Positions 42,475 to 52,680 of a stretch of 64,000 nt of DNA are shown here, piece by piece (positions within the stretch are counted from its first letter, which is position 1; every line of letters begins with the position of its first letter). This DNA is from Bacteroidota bacterium (GTDB lineage Bacteria > Bacteroidota > Bacteroidia > Flavobacteriales > Flavobacteriaceae). The stretch lies in the NCBI GenBank assembly GCA_023446155.1, contig JAEXIT010000006.1, forward strand, positions 1-64,000, written 5' to 3'. Below the pieces are notes generated by a model that did not search any database, was not told the DNA's origin, and saw nothing but the letters and a program-made list of their open reading frames with translations. Position numbers and translations under genes: made by a program.

Positions 42475-44553
42475 ATGGAAATAAAAATGAATAAAAGCGT
42501 ATTGCTTGGCGCAACGGCTACGTTGGTGTTGTTTTCCTGTAAATCAGGACAAACAACCGCATCGGCCGACAAGCAGGCGTCGCATCCGGGGATCAATTTG
42601 AGCTATATGGACAAATCGGTTAAACCGGGTGACGATTTCTTCCGATATGTAAACGGAATCTGGTATGACAAAACCGAAATCCCAAGCGACAAAACCCGTT
42701 GGGGGAGTTTTGACGAATTGCGTCAGAATACCGATAAGGATGCTTTGGCAATATTAAAAAGAGCGGCAGCCGACAAAAATCTGGATCCAAATTCCGATCA
42801 GGCGAAAGCGGTAAATGTATACAAAACATTTATGGATACCATTGCCCGTAATAAAAGAGGTATTGACCCGATTAAACCGGCATTGGCAAAGATCAATGCA
42901 GTTAAAAACGTTCAGGATCTGAATGCGCTTTTACTGGAAATGGAACCGGAAGGGGGTATGGGATTCTATGGTATGGGAATCGGAGCAGATGCTAAAAACA
43001 GTAACCGTAACGTAGTATATGTAGGTTTGGGAAGTCTGGGATTACCGGATCGTGATTATTATATCTCGGATGATGCCGATTCGAAAGAAAAAAGAGAAAA
43101 ATACGTAGCACACGTAGCCCGTATGTTGCAGTTTCTAGGTGAAGGACCAAGTCAGGCGAAAGAAGATGCGACCAAAGTATTGGCTTTGGAAACCGCAATG
43201 GCCAAACCAAGACTGGATCGTGTGGAACGTCGCGACAGACGAAAAACCTATAACCCGATGCGCGTGGCCGATTTGCAGAAATTGACGCCATCGGTAAACT
43301 GGAAAAATTATTTCGACGGTTTAGGGGTGCAAAATCTGGATTCGTTAGTGGTGTCACAACCACGTTATATGACGGCTTTGGAAGAACTTTTCAAACAAAA
43401 CGATGTCGACAGCTGGAAAGCGTATCTACGTTGGACGTTGATCAATAAATCTACAGGGGTGTTGACAACCGATATTGAAAATGCCAACTGGGATTTCTAC
43501 AGCAAAACATTACAAGGAGCGATCAAACAACGTCCGAGAGAGGAAAGAGCCTTACAGGTTGTAAACGGAACAGTTGGTGAAGCCTTAGGAAAATTATACG
43601 TAGCCGAAAAGTTCCCGGCCGAGGCGAAAGCCAAAGCCAAAGCGATGATCGAAAACGTATTCTTGGCTTTCGAAAACCGTATCAACCGTTTGCCTTGGAT
43701 GACACCGGCAACCAAGCAAGGTGCGATCCAAAAATTACGTAAGTCGACTGTTAAAATCGGATATCCGGATAAATGGAAAGATTATTCGAAATTGGTAATT
43801 ACAGCGCCAGGAAATGGTGGTGCGTATTACGAAAACATGAAAAACGTAGCCCGTTGGGGATTCCAGGAAAATATCGACGATTTGAAAAAACCGGTAGACA
43901 AAACCCGTTGGGGAATGTCGCCGCAAACGGTAAATGCGTATTTCAATCCGTCGTATAACGAAATCGTATTCCCGGCTGCCATTTTACAACCGCCATTCTA
44001 CGATTATAAAGCAGACGAAGCGGTAAACTACGGTGGAATCGGAGCGGTTATCGGACACGAAATTTCACACGGATTCGATGATTCCGGTGCGCGTTACAAC
44101 GCCGATGGAAATTTAGTAAACTGGTGGACGGACGAAGATTTAAAACAATTTACCGGTTTAGGAGGTGCTTTGGCAGCGCAGTATAGTGCTTTGGAGCCAC
44201 TACCGGGAACGTTTGTAGATGGTAAATTTACGTTAGGAGAAAACATTGGTGACCTTGGAGGCGTAAATGCGGCTTACGATGGTTTACAGTTATTCCTTAA
44301 GAAAAACGGAAACCCTGGATTAATCGACGGATTCACACCGGAACAACGTTTCTTTATTTCATGGGCGACCATCTGGCGTTCTAAAATGAGAGACGAGGCG
44401 ATTAAAAATCAGGTGAAAACCGACCCACACTCACCGGGAATGTACCGTGCTTATGTGCCGTTACAAAATGTGGATGCTTTCTACGAAGCATTTAGCATTA
44501 AACCGGGCGATAAATTATATGTAAAACCAGAAGATAGAGTTAAGATCTGGTAA
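42475..44553 (+). CDS. M13-family metallopeptidase, lipoprotein
   Basis: A 692-residue zinc endopeptidase (neprilysin/PepO family). The N terminus MEIKMNKSVLLGATATLVLF-SC is a lipoprotein signal with the lipid-bearing Cys after LFS. The zinc site HEISHGFDD (near 44056) with the downstream ENIGDLGGVNAAYD Glu motif and the NAYFNPSYNEIVFPAAILQPP block are typical of M13. It would cut peptides at the cell surface or in the periplasm. The start was chosen downstream of the TATTTTTG promoter box; Met at 42487 is also possible. Confidence 0.94.
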   Translation: MEIKMNKSVLLGATATLVLFSCKSGQTTASADKQASHPGINLSYMDKSVKPGDDFFRYVNGIWYDKTEIPSDKTRWGSFDELRQNTDKDALAILKRAAADKNLDPNSDQAKAVNVYKTFMDTIARNKRGIDPIKPALAKINAVKNVQDLNALLLEMEPEGGMGFYGMGIGADAKNSNRNVVYVGLGSLGLPDRDYYISDDADSKEKREKYVAHVARMLQFLGEGPSQAKEDATKVLALETAMAKPRLDRVERRDRRKTYNPMRVADLQKLTPSVNWKNYFDGLGVQNLDSLVVSQPRYMTALEELFKQNDVDSWKAYLRWTLINKSTGVLTTDIENANWDFYSKTLQGAIKQRPREERALQVVNGTVGEALGKLYVAEKFPAEAKAKAKAMIENVFLAFENRINRLPWMTPATKQGAIQKLRKSTVKIGYPDKWKDYSKLVITAPGNGGAYYENMKNVARWGFQENIDDLKKPVDKTRWGMSPQTVNAYFNPSYNEIVFPAAILQPPFYDYKADEAVNYGGIGAVIGHEISHGFDDSGARYNADGNLVNWWTDEDLKQFTGLGGALAAQYSALEPLPGTFVDGKFTLGENIGDLGGVNAAYDGLQLFLKKNGNPGLIDGFTPEQRFFISWATIWRSKMRDEAIKNQVKTDPHSPGMYRAYVPLQNVDAFYEAFSIKPGDKLYVKPEDRVKIW

Positions 44554-44555
44554 TG

Positions 44556-44587
44556 AAAAAGCCTCCCATTTGGGAGGCTTTTTTTAT
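44556..44587. terminator. Bidirectional terminator between convergent genes
   Basis: The stem aaaaagcctccca-ttt-gggaggcttttttt, with A on one side and T on the other, serves both the M13 gene and the T9SS metalloprotease that ends at 44604. Confidence 0.85.
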
Positions 44588-44603
44588 AAATCGGATTCCG
44601 TTA

Positions 44604-47330
44604 TTATTTTTTCTGAATCACAATTTTCTGAGTGATTACCGGTTGATTTTCGGAATCGATCTTTATAATATATACCCCTTCGGAAAGCGCCTGTAAGGAT
44701 AGTACATTATTCGGGCCGGTTAGCGGTTGCTGTAGTACCGTTTTACCAGTGATATCGATCAGGGACGCATTGGCTTGTTTTACTTCCAGATTGTTAAAAT
44801 CGATATTCAGAATATCTTTAGTCGGATTCGGATAAATCAGCATATTGTCGTTAACCGAAATGATTGCTGTTTTTTCGAAATCCAATTCCGGTTCGGTTGT
44901 TTTCATGTTTTTGGTAGGCAATTCCCGACGATACATAGCGGCCAAATTGGCTTCATACCATTCTCTGTACCAGAACCACCAGCCGGAACTCCGTTTGACA
45001 TACTGGATATTAAAAATCTGATCCGGAGCTGTTGGTGCTGCTTTTACCAGAAATTGACGTGAAGGTTGATTTAGGTACCAGTCGCTATACCACGAACTAC
45101 CGCCGTTACTCCAGTTAAACGACATTCCGGGACCACCGTTACTATAGTCGTAACTTCCAATCCAGGAATTACTAATCGCCAGATATTCGCTATAACCGTC
45201 GTTATCCAGATTACCCGTCATCATTTTATAGCTGATATGTGCCGGAGTGACATTGGTAGTGGTGAAACTAGTTCCTAATCCTTGTCCGCCGGTTAAGGTC
45301 CAACCACTTCCGTTAAAACGCATGATAGCCGAGAAACTACTGGACGAATTACTCACAAAAGCATACAATTCATCACGGGTTGTGGTGCGCATTTTTCCTT
45401 TCAGATACCGTTGAATCTGGGAAATCTGCAAACCGCCAATCCATCCGGAACCGTTATTGCTCCATATGGTTTGTGGGGAATACCATCCGCCGGGAGAAGA
45501 ATTGAATTTTACCAGATGCGACCATCCGTTTGGATTTACACAAAGTAATTCGTCTTTTCCATCGCCATCGAAATCGCCCACAAGGAACGTGTCTTTCGGA
45601 CCCATATACCAATAGGCGATAGGGGTGTTGCTACCGTTATTACTCCAGCGTTCTTTCCATGACCAGGACGACGGGAGATATTCTTTAATCTGAGCCCAAC
45701 TTCCGGTATCGGTTCGGGATAAGATTTCCGTTTTTCCGTCACCATCAAAATCGCCCGAATAATAACGATCGCCGTAATTGCGATACCAGCATCCAAACGT
45801 ACGGTTTCCGCTATTTCCCCAAAGGTGATACCAGTCGGTTCCCTGATCACAAGAGAAGTCCATGATACCCGCCCAATTTCTGTCGGGACTGGCAAAGAAG
45901 ATTTCTTCATCATTGTTTTCCCCGTCAAAATTCCCGGTCAGAATATAATCGCCTTGTTGCATATACCAGGAGGCAACCCATTTTAGATTCCGGTTATTGG
46001 TCCATGATTTTACAACTTCGTTGGCATTATTAACATTGGCATAATCGTTTAAACAATAGGCATGATTGTTAATTGAATTCAGGATAATACTTCGGGTATG
46101 CGGACTAAAATACAGTGGAGTATACGAAGAGGTGTACATACACATAATCGGGATGTTGTTTCCGGAACAAGGAGCCGATCCGTAGTGCTCATCGTCGTGA
46201 AGAGAGCCAAAGATATGTCCAATTTCATGCGCAATAATACGTGTTCGTGTTGGGTCTTTACCGATTACAGCATAGGCCCAATTGGTGTTGCAAAGGGAAT
46301 TGGTAAACGCAATTCCTACGGTACCGTTATCCGGACGTCTTCCGGTAAATAATAATGCCAGGTCGCGGTCTTTATTGGTGTGGTTGAGATTCCAGTTGTC
46401 CCGGAATTTATACAGTAAATCGTTGGCGTTATTGGTGTTGTATAAGGTACCGTTATTGGGTAAAAGATTGATGTGTTTTACGATAAAGGAAATGTTGAAA
46501 TAATGTGTGTACACACATTCTACTAAAAACAAACTTTGTAGAATATTGTTAGCGGAATTACTTCCATTCTGATCACACCAAAGTTTGTCTCCTTCGGCGG
46601 CAATGGTCAGAAATCGTGGCGTACACTCGTTAAAATAACCTTTCTGAGCTGTTGAGGTTTGCTGCAGCGCATCTTGTATCTGAACGCAACGCGAGTTTTG
46701 TGTGCTGATGATATTACTAAGGTTAAAAACCAATAACGGATTTTCATCGGTCACAAAATCGTCTCCGTTTAATTTGATGAAATCCTGAAGGGATGTGTAA
46801 TAGAGTACTTCATTGCCTTCGGTATTCCATTTTATACCGACAAGATTGTTGTCAAAAACAGCCAGACGTGCCAGGATAGATGGGTTATTGTCGACTATCC
46901 CTTTGATGGTTGGGACATTATAGGTAAGATCGGTTTCAGTAGTACGCTGAAATGTAATCTGACTTTCACCGCCTTCATGTGTAACGCCTTCCGTATAATC
47001 GAGGGCGCGCATATCGTGGCGTTGCATGGTAAACTTGGTTGCACCGTTATCAGATTTCAGAATGAATTCGAGCGCATACGGGTTTTTGAGCAAATAATCG
47101 TTTAAGGAGGCATAATCGAAATGATACGCCGAAAAACCTTCCACACGCCCGTGGAGGTATTCCTGGACTTCCGCACTTAACTGCGTTGGTTGTAATTCAT
47201 ACACCGGAGTCTGGTTTTCCTGAGGTTGGGTGTAACTTGGGGGATCGTCCGGACTACTGGTTTCCGGAACCTGCGCCATTGCTGTAAAAGAAAACAGCAA
47301 AGCCGACAGTAGGAGTAAGCTTTTTTTCAT
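44604..47330 (-). CDS. Secreted metalloprotease with FG-GAP-like repeats and T9SS sorting domain
   Basis: A 908-residue exported protein: signal peptide (ending TAMAQ), a propeptide region (about 30-230), a reprolysin-like zinc protease domain with HEIGHIFGSLHDDEH, then a run of repeats with GNFDGENNDE, GDFDGDGKTEIL, GDFDGDGKDELL and GNLDNDGYSEYL, which are calcium-binding FG-GAP/VCBS-like blades, and a C-terminal type A sorting domain (IYPNPTKDILNIDF ... KIVIQKK). It is secreted through the type IX system. The upstream spacer of 298 bases is AT-rich and includes a possible TATATTTG box on the - strand (47501-47508). Confidence 0.9.
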   Translation of the reverse strand: MKKSLLLLSALLFSFTAMAQVPETSSPDDPPSYTQPQENQTPVYELQPTQLSAEVQEYLHGRVEGFSAYHFDYASLNDYLLKNPYALEFILKSDNGATKFTMQRHDMRALDYTEGVTHEGGESQITFQRTTETDLTYNVPTIKGIVDNNPSILARLAVFDNNLVGIKWNTEGNEVLYYTSLQDFIKLNGDDFVTDENPLLVFNLSNIISTQNSRCVQIQDALQQTSTAQKGYFNECTPRFLTIAAEGDKLWCDQNGSNSANNILQSLFLVECVYTHYFNISFIVKHINLLPNNGTLYNTNNANDLLYKFRDNWNLNHTNKDRDLALLFTGRRPDNGTVGIAFTNSLCNTNWAYAVIGKDPTRTRIIAHEIGHIFGSLHDDEHYGSAPCSGNNIPIMCMYTSSYTPLYFSPHTRSIILNSINNHAYCLNDYANVNNANEVVKSWTNNRNLKWVASWYMQQGDYILTGNFDGENNDEEIFFASPDRNWAGIMDFSCDQGTDWYHLWGNSGNRTFGCWYRNYGDRYYSGDFDGDGKTEILSRTDTGSWAQIKEYLPSSWSWKERWSNNGSNTPIAYWYMGPKDTFLVGDFDGDGKDELLCVNPNGWSHLVKFNSSPGGWYSPQTIWSNNGSGWIGGLQISQIQRYLKGKMRTTTRDELYAFVSNSSSSFSAIMRFNGSGWTLTGGQGLGTSFTTTNVTPAHISYKMMTGNLDNDGYSEYLAISNSWIGSYDYSNGGPGMSFNWSNGGSSWYSDWYLNQPSRQFLVKAAPTAPDQIFNIQYVKRSSGWWFWYREWYEANLAAMYRRELPTKNMKTTEPELDFEKTAIISVNDNMLIYPNPTKDILNIDFNNLEVKQANASLIDITGKTVLQQPLTGPNNVLSLQALSEGVYIIKIDSENQPVITQKIVIQKK

Positions 47331-47590
47331 AATTTATTGTTTTTGGTGTTAATATGCTATTGGTGACTATGCGAATGCTGTAATACCCTGAAAACAAATG
47401 CGAAAAATTATGAGGCTTGTATCAAATAATAAAGGGGTGAATATTAGGCAAAAAGTACCATTTTATATTGTTTCAATATTTTAAATGGTATTATATGTAT
47501 CAAATATAAAAATTTAATTAAATAATTGTTGTAAAAACGTGATGATATTTAAAAAATAAAATTTTTGTGATAAAAAATGTTAAAAGCAAA

Positions 47591-47612
47591 AAAAACCGGC
47601 AATAAGCCGGCT
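47591..47612 (-). terminator. Terminator after the DUF6157 gene
   Basis: On the - strand the stem aagccggc-ttatt-gccggtt is followed by a run of T. It closes the three-gene unit AlkZ-like, VOC, DUF6157. Confidence 0.85.
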
Positions 47613-47628
47613 TAAAATAAGAGGAGAA

Positions 47629-48039
47629 TTATTTCCGTTTGGAACGCATCGCCTTAACCTGTGTTAGCGCGGAATCCTGCGCTAGTTTTTGATAATCATC
47701 GGAATCAATACCGTAGAGTGCGACTTTACCTTCGGCATTGTGATGCGTTCCCCAACCATAACGTTTGGATAAGGGCGAACAACGCAAACACGCCTGACTT
47801 TTGGAGAAAAACAACTCCCGTTCCGCATCGTAATCGGATTTGGGAATATGATTTTTCAGCACATAAACCATAAATAAAATGTCGTCCGATGTATAGCGAT
47901 ACGGATTGTCGCGAAGTGTTTCAAACTGTAAATTCACCGCCGATTTTTCATTTCCGCGTAAAGGTGGAATGGCTGCCTGTAAAACCGGACAATCTTCGGC
48001 AACGGCAATAAACGTATTGCTATAATTGGTCGATTTCAT
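47629..48039 (-). CDS. DUF6157 family protein
   Basis: A 136-residue cytosolic protein. NYSNTFIAVAEDCPV, NPYRYTSDDILFMVYV, FFSKSQACLRCSPLSKRYGWGTH (in part) and KVALYGIDS are the typical DUF6157 blocks. No role is known. The open frame reaches 48060, but the Met at 48039 overlaps the stop of the VOC gene as ATGA and matches where the family begins. Confidence 0.87.
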   Translation of the reverse strand: MKSTNYSNTFIAVAEDCPVLQAAIPPLRGNEKSAVNLQFETLRDNPYRYTSDDILFMVYVLKNHIPKSDYDAERELFFSKSQACLRCSPLSKRYGWGTHHNAEGKVALYGIDSDDYQKLAQDSALTQVKAMRSKRK

Positions 48040-48425
48040 GGTGTTTCGATTAAATCCCAAAGGTTGCCATAGAGATCGGTGAAAATGGCCACTTTGCCCC
48101 AGGGTTCAGGAACCATATCCCGAACGATGGTAACATTATGTTGTCGGAAATGTGCCAGATCGCGTTCGATGTCGTCGGTATTCAGAAAAAAAGAAACCGC
48201 CCCGCCGGTTTGATTGCCAACGCGTTCCTGTTGTGCCGGTGTTGTGGCGTTGATCAAGGCAAAAGCACTACCGGAATACCCCTTTGGTGCCAAGGTTACC
48301 CAACGTCTGCCATCGTCGCCATGTATATTTTCCAATACCGAAAATTGAAGTTTTTCCGTATAAAAAGCAATGGTGTCGTCATAATCGTGTACCAAAAGGG
48401 TGATATGTGTGATGTTTTGTTTCAT
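48036..48425 (-). CDS. VOC-superfamily (glyoxalase-like) protein
   Basis: A 129-residue protein with the beta-alpha-beta3 pattern of VOC proteins: ITHITLLVHDYDDTIAFYTEKL at the start (metal His in THITL), FFLNTDDIERDLAHFRQHNV, and WGKVAIFTDLYGNLWDLIE with the terminal Glu ligand. The function may be lyase, dioxygenase or resistance. It overlaps the neighbours on both sides by four bases. Confidence 0.9.
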   Translation of the reverse strand: MKQNITHITLLVHDYDDTIAFYTEKLQFSVLENIHGDDGRRWVTLAPKGYSGSAFALINATTPAQQERVGNQTGGAVSFFLNTDDIERDLAHFRQHNVTIVRDMVPEPWGKVAIFTDLYGNLWDLIETP

Positions 48426-49501
48426 GAGTGATACTGGATATGAGGTTCTTTATTCAGGAAAACGCCAAACTCCTGTATTTTGTTTTCCAACGGTTCGGCT
48501 AAGGAAGGTGTAAAAGAGTCGAAAGGATGGATGTCGATCATCACTTTTTGATTTTTGATCGTTCGTTTCCAGATGCCAACGGCTTTTCCGTTATGCAAAA
48601 TCACCGGATGAAAAATACCGTTTCGGGTTACTGCTTTTTTATGATGATCAACTGTTAGTGTTGCCGTACGGTCTTTATAGCTAATGATACATTCGTCGAA
48701 TGCCGGTAACAGGTGGATCGTGTTTTCGGGAATGAGCGAAGGAGTCGCATTGGAAAACCAATAGGTTTCCGAACCGATGTTTTCAGAATGGAAATCGTGT
48801 TGGATCAAATCGAGTGCTTTTCGGACGTCGGATAAAGATAATCCGGACCACCATTGGAAATCGGACAATGTTGCCGGACCATGGCTGGAAAAGTATTTTC
48901 GGGCGAGTTTTTCCAAGGCTTCTTCCCGACTAATGGTGTTTTTTTTCGGAACCCATTCGGCTAACAAGGCATAGGTGGTTTTTCCGTTTTTGATTCTTCC
49001 GCTGCAGATTAGTCCGTCCTGTTCGGCCAGAATTAAAATATGCGACATCCGATTGTCGTAATTCGCAATACCATTTTGTTCAAATAAGGCTACCAATTCC
49101 TCACGGGTATGATGTTTATTTCCTCTCAGTGTTTTTTCCAAAATGGAATAACAACGGGAGAGGACTTCGGGTGTCAGTTCCAATTCTTTTAGTCGACCTT
49201 TGGCAGAACCCTTGATTCGTTTGGCCGATAAATCCAGCATCCAGTAAATATCGGACGCGGCTACCGTATGCCAGGTCGGACGCATAACATGGGTGCGAAC
49301 AATCGAACCGGAATTAAAAGCGGTTTCGATTTCGCTTTCAAACGCACCGGGTTTTCGGATGCCTAAGGCCCATTTCGACATGGCAAAATCCTGCGCCTGA
49401 AGCGCACCCATACGGGATACAATTTCCGTAATATCCAACGCTGGACTTTGGTGTAACCACTGATTGTGGAGGCGAAGGTTAATGATATCGGCTAAGTCCA
49501 T
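48422..49501 (-). CDS. AlkZ/YcaQ-type winged-helix DNA glycosylase-like protein
   Basis: A 359-residue protein of the HTH_42 family. The N-terminal LQAQDFAMSKWALGIR includes the Q-x-Q motif that AlkZ-type glycosylases use to open crosslinked or alkylated bases, and three winged helices follow (for example HGPATLSDFQWWSGLS). Later FDECIISYKDR and KAVGIWKR are also typical. It may repair alkylated DNA. It is the first gene of the three-gene unit with VOC and DUF6157. Confidence 0.85.
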   Translation of the reverse strand: MDLADIINLRLHNQWLHQSPALDITEIVSRMGALQAQDFAMSKWALGIRKPGAFESEIETAFNSGSIVRTHVMRPTWHTVAASDIYWMLDLSAKRIKGSAKGRLKELELTPEVLSRCYSILEKTLRGNKHHTREELVALFEQNGIANYDNRMSHILILAEQDGLICSGRIKNGKTTYALLAEWVPKKNTISREEALEKLARKYFSSHGPATLSDFQWWSGLSLSDVRKALDLIQHDFHSENIGSETYWFSNATPSLIPENTIHLLPAFDECIISYKDRTATLTVDHHKKAVTRNGIFHPVILHNGKAVGIWKRTIKNQKVMIDIHPFDSFTPSLAEPLENKIQEFGVFLNKEPHIQYHS

Positions 49502-49541
49502 TGAGGATGTTTTTAGCTATAAATGTACCGCTTTTTTTACA

Positions 49542-50348
49542 TCATAATTCGGGAATTTCGAATTCATATCCCAAAATATGCTGCACTTTTTCCGAGCTGA
49601 TAATTTTGTGCGTTGAGGGTTTCTGGTGGTTGAATTGTGGTAGCGGTAGTCCAAATTCCGATGCTTTTTGGGTATAATACGCTTCCCGCGTTGGATGGGA
49701 AGGTGCGACTGCATTAAAGGTTTCGTCCCAGATTCCTTTTTCGATCAGTGCCAGAATAATTCCGATACAATCCGTTTGATGGATAAAATTGATCGGGGCT
49801 TTCGGATTTTCGATGTTTTCTTTTCCGGCGAGGAATTTTATCGGATTCCGATCGTTTCCAATTAGCCCGCCAAATCGTATAATAGACGTTTGAAAATTCG
49901 GATTCTGAAGCAAAAGGTTTTCAACTTCCAAAAGCTGCTTTCCGCTTTCGGTATCCGGTTGTGGAATAGTGGTTTCCGTTATCATCTTATCCGTATCCGA
50001 ATAGACCGAAGTAGAACCAATAAAAAGGACTTTTGTAATCGTTGTTGTGACAATACAGGAAATCAGGGTTTCTATTTTGACGACAAAATTCTCCCGGTTT
50101 TCACCGCGTAGTTTGGGCGGAATGTCGATAATGACGATTTCCTTTCCGGAAAATAAGGCTTCCCAGTTGCCTTCTACTTGCTGTTCGTTGCATTGGATCA
50201 AAAAAGGATCAATTTGGGCTTCCTGTAAGATCGCTAATTTTTCGGGCGAGGTTGTGGAACCGCTCACCGAATAACCGTGTTGAATCAATGTTTTTGCCAA
50301 TGGAAGACCAAGCCAGCCGCAGCCAACAATTGCGATAGAGGGTTTCAT
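49542..50348 (-). CDS. NAD(P)-dependent SDR-type sugar epimerase-like protein
   Basis: A 268-residue Rossmann-fold protein. The N terminus IAIVGCGWLGLPLAKTLIQHGY is an NAD(P)-binding GxGxxG-type loop, STTSPEKL marks an NADP preference, and LFIGSTSVYSDTD carries the Ser of the extended SDR site, though a clear YxxxK is not obvious. Relatives are called SDR family oxidoreductases of unknown substrate (YeeZ-like). Confidence 0.82.
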   Translation of the reverse strand: MKPSIAIVGCGWLGLPLAKTLIQHGYSVSGSTTSPEKLAILQEAQIDPFLIQCNEQQVEGNWEALFSGKEIVIIDIPPKLRGENRENFVVKIETLISCIVTTTITKVLFIGSTSVYSDTDKMITETTIPQPDTESGKQLLEVENLLLQNPNFQTSIIRFGGLIGNDRNPIKFLAGKENIENPKAPINFIHQTDCIGIILALIEKGIWDETFNAVAPSHPTREAYYTQKASEFGLPLPQFNHQKPSTHKIISSEKVQHILGYEFEIPEL

Positions 50349-50408
50349 GCTTTTGTTTTTATCGGAACAAAGTAACTTCTTTTTTGTAGACCGCAGACTG
50401 CAATTGGA

Positions 50409-50945
50409 TTAAAAAATGCCCTTATGTTGTAATGCTTGTCGGATATGCGCCAAATGGTGTCGGGAATGCCAGTCGTATAGCCCGATGGCTTCTTTTAACG
50501 AATACAAACGTTGGTGCTGCGGATGAAAATACAACCGATTCAAATCTTGTTCCGACAAATGATCAAGCAAATAATGCCAACGGCTGTGGACACCTTTGAT
50601 GATTAGTAAGGAAGTGGAAATGTCGTCGTCTTGTCCATCGGGCGTAGCCGCCCAAAGTTGTTCTTCATACGGTCGGATGGCCGGAACATTTTCGGTTAGC
50701 GTGAGCTTAAAACGGATAAAACTGTTCATATGACTATCGGCCAGATGGTGTACCACCTGTTTCACCGACCAGCCATCGGGTCGGTATATCCAGTTTAATT
50801 CTGTTTGGGGAAGGTCTTTTACCAGCTTTTCCAATTCCTGCGGTAATTCCTGTATTGTGATTTTCCACTCCCGGATATGATCCGTATCGATTTCCGTGGG
50901 AACGACAAATTTCCCGATCGGATATTTTAATTGTTCCAGTTCCAT
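50409..50945 (-). CDS. YfiT/BstA-like DinB-fold thiol transferase or hydrolase
   Basis: A 178-residue four-helix protein of the DinB superfamily. The three metal His are visible in KQVVHHLADSH and DWHSRHHLAHI, and the opening LKYPIGKF is typical of the YfiT group annotated as putative metal-dependent hydrolase or bacillithiol transferase. Taken with the bacilliredoxin-like gene at 33194, bacillithiol conjugation is a reasonable guess. It ends close to the upstream nitrilase gene (7 bases). Confidence 0.88.
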   Translation of the reverse strand: MELEQLKYPIGKFVVPTEIDTDHIREWKITIQELPQELEKLVKDLPQTELNWIYRPDGWSVKQVVHHLADSHMNSFIRFKLTLTENVPAIRPYEEQLWAATPDGQDDDISTSLLIIKGVHSRWHYLLDHLSEQDLNRLYFHPQHQRLYSLKEAIGLYDWHSRHHLAHIRQALQHKGIF

Positions 50946-50952
50946 TGTGTGT

Positions 50953-52482
50953 TTATGGTTTTAGTTTTTTGATTTGGTACAGATCTTTTCTCCGATCTTT
51001 CATGATGCGGACACTACCGTGTTCGTGTAATTCTTTTAATAAATCCACGTCCACATCCACGATCAGGGTCATCTCGGTATTTGGTGTTGCTTCGGCTTTG
51101 ATTCCGTTGGTTGGGAACGCAAAATCCGAAGGTGTAAAAACGGCTGCCTGCGCGAACTGTATATCCATATTGTTCACTTTTGGCAAGTTGCCGACACATC
51201 CTGCAATGGCGACATAACATTCGTTTTCGATGGCCCGTGCCTGAGCACAATTGCGAACCCGTGTATAACCATTTTGTGTATCCGTCAGAAAAGGAACAAA
51301 CAAAATATCCATACCCTCATCGGCCAATAAACGGGATAGTTCCGGGAATTCCACATCGTAGCAGATCATAATGCCAATTTTTCCGCAATCGGTATCAAAG
51401 GTTTTGATCTGCGAACCGCCTTTCATCCCCCAATAAAACACCTCGTTGGGCGTGATATGAATTTTGGAATACATTTCGGAAGTTCCGTCCCTTTTGCACA
51501 GAAAACCGACGTTATACAAATTCCCGTTTTCGAGTAACGGCATACTTCCGGTAATGATATTGATATTATAGGAAATCGCAAACTCCTGGAATTTTTTCCG
51601 GATCGAATCGGTATGACGAGCCAATTCCCGAATGGCATCGGCCTCCGAAAGATGGTTGTAATCGGCCATTAGCGGTGCGATAAACAATTCCGGAAACATA
51701 GCGAAATCGCTGGCATATCCCGAAACGGCATCAATAAAAAACTCCGCCTGTTCGAACAGCGCTTCCAGATTGTTGAGAGGTCGCATCTGCCATTGAATCA
51801 ACCCCAGTCGGATCACACTTTTTCGTGTGTTGATCAACTGTTGGTGTTTTTCGTAATAGATGTTGTTCCATTCCAAAAGAACGGCATATTCCTGAGAGCT
51901 CACATCGCCTTCGAGGTAATTTTTCATCACTTTAATCACGTGAAAATCATTGCTCAACTGAAACGATAACACCGGATCGTGAATTTCCTTGGCGCGTACT
52001 TTTTCGATATACTGTTTTGGTGTCATGTCTTTGGCGTGTTCGGCATAACGCGGAATTCTTCCGGCAAAAATGATCGACTGCAGATTCAGTTTTTCGCAGA
52101 TTTCCTTTCGGGCATCATACAAACGCCTGCCTAAACGAAGTCCGCGATAATCCGGATGAATAAAAACATCAATACCATACAACACATCGCCAAATGGATC
52201 GTGCGTGGAAAAGGTATAATTTCCGGTGATTTTTTCATACGTATGAGTGGCGCTGGCTTTCCGGTTATCCACGATTAGCGAAAGTGCCGAACCGACGACC
52301 CTGTCATCGACCAGTATGACAAGCTGCCCTTCGGGGAAAATTTCCAGCAACCGTTCGATTTGTTCTTCTTTCCAATAAGCTTCTTCCAGTTCGCTGTAAG
52401 CCTCCACCATAGAGTTTTTCAGTTCTTTATAGTCTTCGATCTGTAAATTTCGTAACTCAACTTTATTGATAGCTTTCTGCAT
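50953..52482 (-). CDS. GNAT acetyltransferase fused to a nitrilase-type amidohydrolase
   Basis: A 509-residue bifunctional protein. Residues about 10-215 are a GNAT domain (VSLIVDNRK, then IDVFIHPDYRGLRLGRRLYD with the acetyl-CoA loop). Residues about 225-500 are a carbon-nitrogen hydrolase with the Glu of FPELFIAP, the Lys of YSKIHITPNE and the Cys of GIMICYDVEFPE. This fusion is widespread. The substrate is an unknown amide. Confidence 0.93.
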   Translation of the reverse strand: MQKAINKVELRNLQIEDYKELKNSMVEAYSELEEAYWKEEQIERLLEIFPEGQLVILVDDRVVGSALSLIVDNRKASATHTYEKITGNYTFSTHDPFGDVLYGIDVFIHPDYRGLRLGRRLYDARKEICEKLNLQSIIFAGRIPRYAEHAKDMTPKQYIEKVRAKEIHDPVLSFQLSNDFHVIKVMKNYLEGDVSSQEYAVLLEWNNIYYEKHQQLINTRKSVIRLGLIQWQMRPLNNLEALFEQAEFFIDAVSGYASDFAMFPELFIAPLMADYNHLSEADAIRELARHTDSIRKKFQEFAISYNINIITGSMPLLENGNLYNVGFLCKRDGTSEMYSKIHITPNEVFYWGMKGGSQIKTFDTDCGKIGIMICYDVEFPELSRLLADEGMDILFVPFLTDTQNGYTRVRNCAQARAIENECYVAIAGCVGNLPKVNNMDIQFAQAAVFTPSDFAFPTNGIKAEATPNTEMTLIVDVDVDLLKELHEHGSVRIMKDRRKDLYQIKKLKP

Positions 52483-52680
52483 AGGGGCGTATTTTTTAGA
52501 AAGTTACGAAAAAAGCCGTCTTTTTGCAAGTCGGTGAAGTGTGTCGTCGTTCGGGATTTTCACAAAAAAGGGACATTTAACAGTACGGTCTTATAATTTT
52601 AACATAGTGCTAACATTGCGAATAATGCGGGTTTGACGGTTATTTTGCTGTATTGTAAAAACATTTAACAGTATTAACTC

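Noticed and set aside
48422..49501. Considered as a possible LanC or modification enzyme
   Set aside because: It lacks the Cys/His zinc site of LanC and shows the QxQ motif and winged helices of the AlkZ/YcaQ family.
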